From: Elephas maximus indicus
Lineage: Eukaryota; Chordata; Mammalia; Proboscidea; Elephantidae
Direction: 5' to 3'
Assembly (NCBI RefSeq): GCF_024166365.1
Contig: NC_064819.1
Location: forward strand, 163,312,793-163,376,792
Length of the DNA stretch: 64,000 nt
The notes under the pieces are model-generated. The model did no database searches. It was given only the letters and a program-made list of their open reading frames with translations, and was not told the DNA's origin. Positions 1 through 10,277 of this stretch are shown piece by piece. Every line of letters starts with the position of its first letter. Position 1 is the first letter of the stretch. The translations under genes were made by a program, and so were the position numbers.

Positions 1-168
1 AGGAAGAACCTTAATGAGATGAATTGCACATCATTAACAGTGGCTGCAACAATGGACTCAAGCATAACAATGATTGTGAGATTGGTGCAGGACTGGGCCA
101 CATTTCATTCTGTTGTATTATAGGGTGGATTTTAGTCGTAACCGACTTGACAGCACGTAGCAATAACA
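1..168 (+). mobile_element. RTE/BovB-like LINE, 3' end (copy A)
   Basis: Partial copy cut by the window edge. It matches the last part of the other RTE copies here (for example 50041-50188): the aggaagaacc start, the block around cagtggctgcaacaatgg, and the terminal gcac.tagcaataacaa. Only the C-terminal end of the LINE ORF and its AAC-rich terminus remain. It is diverged and broken. Confidence 0.8.
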
Positions 169-217
169 AAATAAGTTGCCCAAGGGTATGGGTTAAAACC
201 AGAGCCAATCACCGCAA

Positions 218-263
218 ATCTCTTTCTTTTCTGTTTTGTTTTCTTTTTCTTTTCTTTCCTTTA
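218..263. repeat. Pyrimidine-rich (T/C) low-complexity tract
   Basis: T-rich stretch with scattered C and G between the RTE end and the Tigger-like element. No coding or RNA signal. Confidence 0.6.
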
Positions 264-266
264 TTA

Positions 267-1114
267 TACAGTCATGTGTCACTTAATGTCCATGATATAT
301 TCTGTGAAATAGGACATTATTTCATTTGGACATTATGCAAACATCATATTATGGATGAAGGTCCTTTCAGGCATTAGTTTCCAGAATAAGGAGGTTTCGT
401 CCATATTAAAAATTTGCTGGGGCAAATAGCTCTCTCCACAGTTAGTGTGGAAACCCTCTTGCCATAGTGGTTAAGTGATACGGCTTCTAAACAAAGGGTT
501 GGCAGTTTGAATCCCCCAGGCGGGAAACTCTATGGGGCAGTTCTACTCTGTCCTATAGGGTCGCTATGAGTTGGAATCGACTCGACAGCACTGGGTTTTA
601 CAATTAGGTTATCTAAGGTTTCAACAAATTCTGCTGCTGCCTTCACATCAGCACTCACAGACACCACTCACTTACACACTGTGTTTCGCAAAACGTTGTT
701 TGAAGTGCTCGAACCACTGAGAGATAGCACTAAATTCGACATCATAGTATGGCCCTGCTTTTTCTTTAAGCATCTCGAACAAGGTTCATGCCTTAGCAGT
801 GATCATCAACATGCTGAGAAGGGTTCAATTTTGTGTTTGGTCCTCAATTCACGTCATTAGCAATTTCTACATACCTGATATAGGTCCCTTTCGCATTTTC
901 ATTAGCCTTGTCACTTTCAGATGAGCCAATTCTTTAATAGCTTGGAGAATTTTTTGTTTTTGAGAATCATCATGACTTTTGAGTATGCATGCCTAAATCT
1001 GCTATGTCCTGTTCTCCAATCAGAATTTCTGAACTCTATTATAAACTTATGGGACCATTGTTATATATGTGGTCGGACATTGCCTAAATGGACATTATGT
1101 GATGCATGACCATA
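267..1114. mobile_element. Tigger/pogo-like DNA transposon (TcMar), degenerate
   Basis: A terminal inverted repeat starts at 269 (cagtcatgtgtcacttaatg) and its reverse complement ends at 1112 (inner part gacattatgtgatgcatgac). The element is flanked by TA at 267-268 and 1113-1114, the target duplication of Tc1/mariner-type elements. The interior has no usable ORF and may hold decayed transposase sequence. A SINE sits inside at about 449-600. The Tigger assignment rests on resemblance of the termini to Tigger-type elements. Confidence 0.75.
449..600 (+). mobile_element. AfroSINE, short form
   Basis: tRNA-derived head (gccatagtggttaag), a degenerate B-box (agtttgaatcc), the body ctatggggcagttctactct, and the RTE-like tail tcgctatgagttggaatcga followed by gggtttta. 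Inserted inside the Tigger-like element, so it is younger than that element. Confidence 0.9.
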
Positions 1115-1684
1115 TTTTAATAGGTGGAATCAATATGCATGCAAACATATATAATTACTTAGACACACATTAGTGCCAAAATTTGAATCCATAGGCATCC
1201 ATATACCAAATGCAGCAAACCCCAGGATTACATAGAATCCTCTGACACACAGGTTCCTGTGATTCCCAGCATAGTGCCGTATTCTTAATTAAGACTAAAC
1301 TACAACGCACTATGAATCATATGCATCTGACCCTGTCAGTGTATCAGTATGGAATTATAACTTGTAGGAAGGATTACAGGGCTTTCAGAACTTGAGATAA
1401 CACATGAGGAACTTTTCAGAATAATATATACACTCTTTAAGATGCCTCGGTGGATTGGAAAAGTCAATGTGATGGTTGTAACTGCTCTTGATTTGAAAAC
1501 AGGAAGCAGCTTGAGTTTTCAGAGCATCTTATTTCTCATGCTTAAGTACTGAGGACTGAGAGCAATATTTCACCCCTAATATTTGGCTTAACAATGTTAG
1601 TGACTGAGCTTTATTTCAGAGATACAACTTAAGGTTTAATTCCCCTGTATGTGTAAAATAAAACTTACTATTGGGGCCACAGAT
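1115..1684. other. Unassigned AT-rich sequence
   Basis: I see no ORF of note, RNA gene or clear repeat here. It could be unique DNA or a repeat too old to read by eye. Confidence 0.4.
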
Positions 1685-1915
1685 AATGTTGGAAAGAGAA
1701 CAGACTTCAGACCCAGGCAGAATGGGGGTTGAATCCCAACTTCATCACATGCTATCTGCATGCTTAGACATATTGTTTAACCATTCTGACCCTCAGCTTC
1801 CTCATCCATAAAGAAAGCACAAATTATGCCTGCCTTCTAGGTTTGGTCTAGGATTGGGTAGTGTCTGGTACACCATAGGTGTTCAACAAAGGATAACTTC
1901 TGTTGTTAATTTTAG
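1685..1915 (+). mobile_element. MIR SINE
   Basis: Order of motifs matches MIR: cagactt..gacccaggc, then ttgaatcccaacttcatcac, then accattctgaccctcagcttcctcatc, ending with a tggtacaccataggtgttcaa block. Ancient and diverged. Confidence 0.75.
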
Positions 1916-2090
1916 ATATACCTGGCTTGACACGTCCTAAATAAGACCTGGAAACCCTGGCGGTGTAATTTCCTATAATGCAATTAGCCCTCTCTTCATT
2001 CGTTACCTGAATTGCTACAACTTCTTATCCATAAATACTTATTCAATTCCTCAAATATGTAAGTCATGGAACAGTGTGTCTTTAGGTCGG

Positions 2091-2571
2091 TGTCACAGAT
2101 TGAATTGTTTCCCCCCCCAAAATATGTCAACTTGGTTAGGCCATGATTCCCAGCATCATGTGGTTGTCCTCTATTTGGTGATTCTAATTTTATGTTGAGA
2201 GGATTAAGGTGGGATTATAACACCCCCCTTACTCAGGTCACCTCCCTGATCCAAGGTGAAGGGAGTTTCCCTGGGGTGTGGCTTGCACCACCTTTTATCT
2301 CGCAAGAGATAAAAGGAGAGGGAAGCAAGCAGAGAGTTGGGGACCTCGTACCACTAAGAGAGCCACACCGGGAGCAGAGCGTGTCCTTTGGACCCGGGTC
2401 CCTGAGCCTGAGAAGTTCCTCGGCCAGAAGTTTGAGTACAAGGAATCTTCCCCCAGAGCTGACAGAGAGAGAAAGCCTTCCCCTGGAGCTGATGCCCTGA
2501 ATTTGGACTTGTAACCTACTAGGCTATGAGAAAATTAATTTCTCTTTGTTATAGCTGCACTAGAAGACTAA
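2091..2571 (+). mobile_element. MaLR-like solo LTR
   Basis: Starts tgtcacagattgaattg and carries the marks shared with other LTRs in this window: cttggttaggccatgattcc, gggagtttccctggggtgtg, gtgtcctttggaccc, a poly(A)-signal-like area before tttctctttgttatagctgc, and an end near agactaaaa. No internal proviral coding sequence is attached, so it is a solo LTR of an old ERVL-MaLR-type element. A frame at 2192-2500 is LTR sequence, not a gene. Confidence 0.75.
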
Positions 2572-3444
2572 AATAGTCAGAAATATTTATTATCTTAAAG
2601 TATAAATGCCAAGGGTTGTCCCTTCTTATCTAAATGTAAACTCTCCACATACCCTGGCACCCAATGCCCTTCTCCAGAACAAAAAGAAACAAAACCAACC
2701 ATGTATGACAGGGCAAGTGGAAATGATAGCCTCAAACTGATGGAGAAAACGTTTATCGGGAGACCATACTTTTTCAGTATGACTAAAACTTGAAGGAAAA
2801 TCAGTATAATGATAGAAAAATAACTAGGTGTGTAAATAGGGCCACTATGTAGAAGAATTGTAGCTAATTAGGTATTACCAATATAAAAATTTATATCAAC
2901 AATTTTTCTACTAAGAAAGTTGCTCTTAACAGACTGTTCTGCTTCCTAACTATCATTTTTACGTGTTGCCTTCACTACTTGAAACTCAAAGCTAAATTAT
3001 ATGTTTAATCTGAGTACAGTTTTAACTAAGATATTATGGTACAACTCTCTTGTCCCATATATATATATATATATATATATATTTTTTTTAGTCTGAGACA
3101 TTGAAAATAAACCACAGAATATCCACAAGTAACAACCCAAAACAAATTAAAAACAAACAAACATTGTCCTCTAAACCATATGAGGCTAAGTTTACCAGTA
3201 TGATTTCTCATTATCCCCAAATGTTTTAGCATGTAATTTCTATAAACAAGGGCATTTTCCTAACTTCAACAAAACCATCGAAATCAGCCAATTCAGTTGC
3301 TACGTTACCCTCATCTAATCCATAGATTTCATCCAAGTTTCACCAATTGTTTTGATAAAGTCTTCAGTAAAAAAGGATGTCCAAGATTATGCATTGCATT
3401 AGTTGTCCTGTCTCTTTAGGTTCCTTTAGTCTTGAACAGTTCCT
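2572..3444. other. Unassigned sequence with a (TA)n tract
   Basis: AT-rich, without recognisable gene or repeat apart from the TA microsatellite near 3057-3082. Confidence 0.4.
3057..3082. repeat. (TA)n microsatellite
   Basis: About thirteen uninterrupted AT/TA units followed by a T run. Confidence 0.95.
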
Positions 3445-3880
3445 CATAACTTAGTTTCCAAGGGCTGCCATAACAAAAATACCACAAAGTGGGCAGCTTA
3501 AAAGAACAGAAATCTATTTTCTCACAGTTCTAGAGGGTAGAAGTCCAAATCAGGGTCTCAGCCATGTTGACTCCTTCTGGGGCTTTGAGGCAGGAACTGT
3601 TCTATGCCTCTTTCCTAGTTCCTGATGCCTACTGACAGTCCTTGCTGTTCCTTTGCTGTTTGTGGATGTGCCCTTACATACTATCGTCCTCCTGTGTGTG
3701 ACTCCTTTGTTACAAGACACCACTCAGAAGTCATTAAGACCTACGCTACTTCAGCGTGACGTCGTTAACTAATAACATCTGCAAAGAAAAGCTCTATTTG
3801 CCCAAACAAGGTCACAGTCACAGATACAGGAGTTAAGACGTCAATATATCTCTTTGGGGGATGCAATTCAATCCATAACA
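3445..3880 (-). mobile_element. MLT1-type MaLR LTR
   Basis: Reverse-complement MLT1 features: cttagtttccaagggctgcc, ctcacagttctagagg, gaagtccaaatcagggtctc, and the end gatgcaattcaatccataaca. A possible 5-bp target duplication ttcct sits at 3440-3444 and 3881-3885. Solo LTR. Confidence 0.8.
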
Positions 3881-4459
3881 TTCCTTGATTTACATGACTT
3901 TGTCACTTAAGAAGGTTACAGGCCAGTTTATGGGATGTCCCTTGATTTGCATTTGTCTTATTTTTATGATTAGATTTAGTTTTATTTATTCATTTATTTA
4001 CTACTTTTGGCAGAAATGTCACAGAGGTATGCTGTGTTCAATTTACATTGTATCAGTTGATAGGTGGTTTTGAGTTGCTCCATCGCTGGTCATATTAACG
4101 TTGATCATTTGACTAAGTGGAGTCTGGCACGTTTTTGCACTGCAAAGTTGTGCCTTTTCTTATTATAATTAGTAAATATTTTGTGGGGAGATAATTGGAG
4201 ACTAGGTAAATATCCCGTTACACATCAAACTAGTACCTACTTACTTTAGCATCCATTTATGTTTGACAAATGGTGACCTTCTGATTCAATCATTCCTTCT
4301 ATATTTATTAGTTAACATTCTTTCTACATAGATTAGTGAGGCAAAGCTTTCTCTTCCCACCATTTATTTATTCATTTATATTATTTATCTGATTTATTCA
4401 GATACAATAATTAATGTATTTATTAATGTCAGAGATGATAAATAATATCCGATACCCTA

Positions 4460-4534
4460 AATAAATTCATATAATAAATTTATATTATTTATAATAAATT
4501 TATATTATTTATAGATAAATAATATGAATTTATT
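4460..4534. repeat. AT-rich foldback with internal tandem repeat
   Basis: aataaattcatat at 4460-4472 is the exact reverse complement of atatgaatttatt at 4522-4534. Between them lie two tandem copies of an aataaatttatattatttat-type unit. Confidence 0.8.
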
Positions 4535-4667
4535 CTTTTATATTATTTATTTTTAGGCTCCAATTGCTTCATATTTGGCCCATGGGAGTCCATTTAAACT
4601 GGCATCTGTGTCCTTTTGCCATGTCTTCATCACTCTTTGAGAAATTCCTCAGTTTCTGGTACTATAA

Positions 4668-5608
4668 GATGTTCTATAAGGGAAGGGGAGGGGAATTCAC
4701 TAACTAGATAGTAGGCAAGAATTATGTTAGGTGAAGGGAAGGACAACACATAATACAGGGTAAATCAGCAAAACTGAACTAAACCAAAAGCTAAGAAGTT
4801 TCCTGAGTACAACCCTGGACAGAGTAGCAGGGGAGGAGGTCTGGGGACAATGGTTTTTGGGGACATCTAGGTCAATTGGCATAACAAAGTGTATTAAGAA
4901 AGTGTTTGCATCCCCCCTTGATGAGTGGCATCTGGGGTCTTAAAAGCTAGCAAGCAGCCATCTAAGATGCATCAATTGGTACCAACCTACCTGGACCAAA
5001 GGAGAATGAAGAACACCAAATGCGCAAGGAAAATTTTAGCCCAAGGGACAAAAAGGGCTACATAAACCAGAGACTCCGTTAGCCTGAGACCAGAAGAACT
5101 AGATGGTGCCATGCTACCACCAGTGATCCCCTGACAGGGAACACAAAAGAGAGTCCCTGATGGAGCAGGAGAAAAGTGGGGTGCAGAACTCAAATGCATG
5201 TAAAAAGACCAGACTTAATAGTCTGACCGAGACTAGAGGAGGCCCAGAAGCCATGGCCCCGAGGCTCTCTGTTAGTCCAGAACTAAAACCATTCCCGAAG
5301 CCAACTCTTCAGACAAAGATTATGCTGGACTAAAAAAAAATAATAATACTCGTGAAAAGTGTGCTTCTTGTTTCAAGTAGATACACAAGACTAAATGGGC
5401 AAGATGAGAAGGCAGAAAGGGATAGAAGCTGGTTGAATGGACATGGGAAATCCGGGGTGGAAAGGGAGAGTGTGCTGCCGCATTATAGGGATATCATCTA
5501 GGGTCACATAACAATTTGTGTATAAATTTTTGTATGAGAAACACTAGAGCTGTAAACTTTCACCTAAAGCACAATAAAAAATAAATTAAAAAAAAATGAT
5601 GTTCTATA
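4668..5608 (+). mobile_element. Lineage-specific L1 3' end, 5'-truncated, with TSD
   Basis: About 0.92 kb of sequence (4679-5597) ends in an A-rich tail after agcacaataaaaaataaatt. It is flanked by the duplication gatgttctata at 4668-4678 and 5598-5608. It is homologous to the segments at 27822-28070 (same strand) and 53035-53915 (opposite strand). The poly(A) tail, truncation and TSD fit L1-mediated insertion. It landed inside the older L1M block. No intact ORF. Confidence 0.75.
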
Positions 5609-5762
5609 GTCATCTTTCACGTGTCCAGTCCCAAACAGAAAAAAATCTGCTATTTTTTCAAGGGGCACTGGTTGCTTTTAGTTGAGAAGTATAATTAGAA
5701 ACCAAGATCTGGGTGCCAAGTATGCCCCTTATTATTGGGGTGTCATTGTTCCCAGACTCATG

Positions 5763-6421
5763 CACAATTGATTCTTAGTATTCACAGTAGTTATATTCTA
5801 TAAAGTTGCCACAAACACTGATTTAGCAAATACTGAGCCATTGTTCCTCGGAGAAATATAGTGTTAGGTCCCTGTGAGCCTCTGGTCACAACATTTTTGT
5901 CAACCTATCAATACGTAACCTTATTTTATGTGAGTTTCTGTTGAAAGGCACCTCATTTAATATATGTTGTTGATTCGTTAGCATTGAACTCACATCCAGC
6001 AGCATTATAACTCATGCCTGAACAGAGCTTATCTAATACATGTATTTTCTCCATAAGGGAGATCACAGCCTCTTGAGCTTAGGAACAGGCAACAGTATTT
6101 CAGCACTACATTTGAGGGCCATTTTAAACAGCACCGTCACTAACAAAAAGCACAAAAATGTGGAAAATATGGCACTACATATACTGCAAAAAGGACATGT
6201 ATTTACAGTGTGAGTGTTAAACTGAGAAGACAGAGTGTTTCCTTGATTGACCTCAGCTAGGATCACGCGCATCAGGCAACGCAAATTTTTCAGCAGTCTG
6301 CACATGTTTGCAAACGACTGTGAGAGTCCTACAAGTATTGATTTAGGGGTAACAGATAAAATTTAGAGAGTAGGTGAATTTGCAAGTAGGGAACCCACAA
6401 ATAATGAGGATCTACTGTACA
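5763..6421. mobile_element. Tigger-like (TcMar) DNA transposon remnant
   Basis: The right end (aataatgaggatctactgta) and the left end (gattcttagtattcacagta) form a degenerate inverted repeat. Internal blocks such as cactgatttagcaaatactg and cctctggtcacaacattttt resemble a Tigger-family element read in reverse. A short open frame at 6063-6305 is within it and is not a gene. Confidence 0.65.
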
Positions 6422-6426
6422 CATAA

Positions 6427-6638
6427 GACCCTTGGGTGGTGCACATGGTTGACACTCAAATACTAACCTGAAGGTTGGAGGTTTGAAACCACCCAAAAGT
6501 ACCACAGAAGAGTGACCTGGAAATTTGCTCCCATAAGGATTATAGCCAAGAAAACCCTATGGAGAAATTCTACTCTGAAAGACATGGGATTGCCATGAAT
6601 CAGACTCAACTGGGTGGCAACGGCTTTGGTTTGGTTTG
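6427..6638 (+). mobile_element. AfroSINE, long form
   Basis: Diverged copy: head gacccttgggtggtgcacat, degenerate B-box aggtttgaaacc, the extra middle block of the long form (ccataaggattatagcc), then the tail gattgccatgaatcagactc and gggtggcaacggctttggtt. Confidence 0.8.
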
Positions 6639-7157
6639 AGTGACTACACATTGGGTCCAATCCAACATCATAGAGTTTATCTAAGTTTTTCCCCTGTCTA
6701 TATTTTTAACTCCATTTTTCAGTAATGGGAAACCTACTTTCTATTATCCTTATTGTATTTACTAATTCTACTAATATTTATTTTTATTATACTTTTTACT
6801 ATAACCTCTCCTGAATCTAAACATCTCCTCATTTGAGCAACTCTCTCTGTGTCACTGTCATCCACCTATGAGAACATCCTTGTTATTCTACACAGGCTTT
6901 GACAACCTATGCCAAGCTGATTCTGCCATTACCCTCCAGCCTCCCTACCCACTCATGGCTGCTTGTCTGGGTCAGCTCCACATAATAGCTTTTGGACTGA
7001 ATTATTCAGCAAGGGGAGAAGGCAGAAAGACAGGCAGGCAGGAGAATTCTCCTTGCCCTTTTACTTGGATTTTATTGAGAGGTTTTATTCTTGTCTTAAT
7101 TGTTTTATTATATATGTATTTTATTATATGTGTCCTATATTCTATTTGAAGGGCATA

Positions 7158-7482
7158 AACAAGAATGAACAAATCTGCCTTGGAAGAAATACAGCCAGAA
7201 TGCTCCTTAGAAGCAAGGATGGTGAGACTTCATCTCATATACTTTGGACATGGTATCAGGAGGGATCAGTCCCTGGAAAGGACATCATGCTTGGTAAAGT
7301 GCAGGGTCATTGAAAAAGAAGAAGACCCTCGATGAGATGGATTGACACAGTGGCTGCAACAATGGGCTCAAGCATAACAAAGATTGTGAGGGTGGTGCAG
7401 GACTAAGCAGTGTTTCATTCAGTTGTACATAAGGTTGTCATGAGCAGGAGCAAACTCAATAGCACCTAACAACAACAAACAG
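7158..7482 (+). mobile_element. RTE/BovB-like LINE, 3' end (copy B)
   Basis: C-terminal part of the RTE ORF in broken form: aatgaacaaatctgccttgg, gccagaatgctccttagaag, ggacatggtatcaggaggga, then the terminus agcacctaacaacaacaaac. 5'-truncated; frames at 6963-7313 only partly overlap the LINE frame. Confidence 0.85.
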
Positions 7483-7487
7483 TAATA

Positions 7488-7638
7488 TCTTGGCACAGTG
7501 GTTAAGCCTTCACCTGCTGAACAAAAGGTCAGCAGTTCTAATCCACCAGCTGCTCCTTGGGAACCCTATGGGGTGGTTCCACTCTGTCCTATAGGGTCGC
7601 TATGAGTCGAAATCAACTTGACTGCAATTTTTTTTTTT
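7488..7638 (+). mobile_element. AfroSINE, short form
   Basis: Head ggcacagtggttaagccttc, B-box-like cagttctaatccacc, tail gggtcgctatgagtcgaaat and a T run. It follows RTE copy B by only a few bases. Confidence 0.9.
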
Positions 7639-7752
7639 AACAATACAAAGTGACGGAAACAAAAGTTTCAGTTGGAAGAACTCCACAATAATTTTAACAA
7701 TTTAAAGTGATGGAAACAAAAGTTTCAGCTGGAAGAACTCCACAATTATTGT
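7639..7752. repeat. Two-copy tandem duplication, period 57 bp
   Basis: aacaat.aaagtga.ggaaacaaaagtttcag is repeated at 7639 and 7696, each copy running through gaagaactccacaat. The copies differ at a handful of sites. Confidence 0.9.
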
Positions 7753-8195
7753 GAACAGTATGCAAGTAGAATTTTAATCAAATTTGTATTTTAAGACCCC
7801 TCAGAACACAAGTCTATTTTCAGTAACATGCTATACCCCACAAAAGCCAAGAAAGATAAAATGGCCCCAGGAATGTTGGTGGCACTTTTGACTCCATATA
7901 CTACTTGTGTGACCTTGAGGATTATACTCAATGTTTCTATGAGTTGATTTCATTGTCCAAAAAAAGGGGAACATTTTCTCTATTGCGACATCACAGGAAT
8001 GTCATTTTGATTTCTATAAAGCAGAGACCAGTTTGAATTTCTCAACAATAGCATATTCTGAGCATGAGACCCTGAGAAAACACACCATCACAAATCCCTG
8101 GAACGGAGACCCCTGTGGACTTAAAATTGAAAGAAAGAGTAATATCTTAGTACCTATAACATGATTACTAAGAAAGATACTCAGAAATTACTCTG
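7753..8195. other. Unassigned, possible old MIR piece
   Basis: No gene. A block around 7895-7970 (tacttgtgtgaccttgagga) loosely resembles the MIR core; the remainder is unassigned. Confidence 0.35.
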
Positions 8196-8594
8196 GAAGA
8201 AGAACCAACACCTTTGAATTGTGGTGCCAGTGAAGAATATTGAATATTGAATACACCATGGACTGCCAAAAGAAAGAACAAATCTGCCTTGGAAGAGGTA
8301 CAACCCGGATTCTCCTTAGAAGCAAGGATGGCGAGGCTATGTCTCCCATACTTTGAACAAACATGTTATCAGGAGGGATCCAGTCCCTGGAGAAGGACAT
8401 CATGCTTGGTAAAGTAGAGGGTCAGCAAAAAAAAAGGAAGAGCCTCAGCGAGATGGTTTGACACAGTGGCTGCAACATTGGGCTCAAGCATAGCAACAAT
8501 TGAGAGGATGGCACAGGACCAGGCAGTGTTTCGTTCTGTTGTGCATAGGGTGGTATGAGTTGGAACAGACTTGATGTCACTTAACAACAACATA
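8196..8594 (+). mobile_element. RTE/BovB-like LINE, 3' end (copy C)
   Basis: About 400 bp from cacctttgaattgtggtgcc through gtacaacccggattctcctt to the terminus tgatgtcacttaacaacaac. Carries internal length changes (gaatattgaatattgaatac) and no open frame on the sense strand; minus-strand frames here are shadows. Confidence 0.85.
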
Positions 8595-8828
8595 ACATGG
8601 TTGTGCAGCCCTATGCAACCTGTTCCTGGGATCTCAAAAGGAAGATGTTCAGACCTTGAGTGTGCATGGAGTCAGCAGTCAAGGGCTTCCAGTAGGAGAC
8701 AGAATGCCATGGTATAGGGAGGTAATTGTAATAATGTTGACAGGGCCCTGGATGTGCCTAATCAGGGTCATGTCTATCAGATATGGATAGCAAATATAGA
8801 AATCAGGAGACATTTCCTCTGTTTCCCT

Positions 8829-8950
8829 GGTCTAGAGCTTACTGTGTAATCAGGAGTAATTAACTCAAGGTATCTGAGCCTAGCTTTCTTTATGGCATGT
8901 TTTGGGTCAAATGAGATAACATATATGGAAAAATTTTGGGATATGGAAAA
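8829..8950 (+). mobile_element. MIR-like fragment
   Basis: gagcttactgtgtaatcagg, tatctgagcctagctttctt and gggtcaaatgagataacata follow the MIR core order. Diverged. Confidence 0.45.
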
Positions 8951-8972
8951 ATCTGATTTATGTTACCCAATC

Positions 8973-9030
8973 AAACCTGTTACTGTCGAGTCATTTCCTA
9001 CTCATGGTGACCCCATATGTTAGACTCTTA
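8973..9030 (-). mobile_element. AfroSINE tail fragment
   Basis: aaacctgttactgtcgagtc and ctcatggtgaccccatatg match the reverse complement of the SINE tail only. Confidence 0.6.
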
Positions 9031-9073
9031 ATGTATATTAGTAGATTTTGAAAAAGTTTTTATCTGATACATT

Positions 9074-9942
<869 letters not shown>

Positions 9943-10069
9943 GAAGTAACATAAAACGATGAAAAAGAAAATGTTCTGCCACCAATTATGCCAGTTCCTA
10001 GTTACTAGAAATTTTTTCTCCAATGAAACTAACCTAATTTGAATCTAGAGATAAATTTTAAAAAAGAAA

Positions 10070-10277
10070 AAACCAGTGGCCATCAAGTAGATCCTAATCG
10101 TAGAGACCCCACGTGTATCAGAGTAGAACTGTATTTCAGAGGGTTTTCAGTGGTTGTGATCTTTCAGAAGTAGATTGCCAAGACTTTCTTCCAAGGCACC
10201 TCTGGCTGGATTTGAACACCCCCAACCTTTTGGTTAGTAGTTGAACACTTAATTGTGTACACCACCCAGGGACTCAG
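10070..10277 (-). mobile_element. AfroSINE, third structural form
   Basis: Reverse complement copy containing the block tcagaagtagattgccaaga and tccaaggcacctctggctgg, absent from the short form. Tail catcaagtagatcctaatcg at the left, head accacccagggactcag at the right. Confidence 0.85.

Larger units (their letters stand above)
3886..7150 (-). mobile_element. Ancient L1M 3' region, antisense, with nested insertions
   Basis: Fragments at 3886-4667, 5609-5762 and 6660-7150 read as the reverse complement of an old L1M 3' UTR. Typical blocks are ctgtgtccttttgccatgtc, accaagatctgggtgcc and a stretch around tttgacaacctatgccaa. The copy is interrupted by a younger L1 end (4679-5597), a Tigger-like element (5763-6421) and a SINE (6427-6638). 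Family assignment is from remembered consensus features; boundaries are approximate. Confidence 0.6.

Noticed and set aside
2192-2514. Two overlapping frames of 102 and 78 codons
   Set aside because: Both are inside a MaLR-like LTR, and similar peptides recur in the other LTR copies (17143-17334, 34353-34577).
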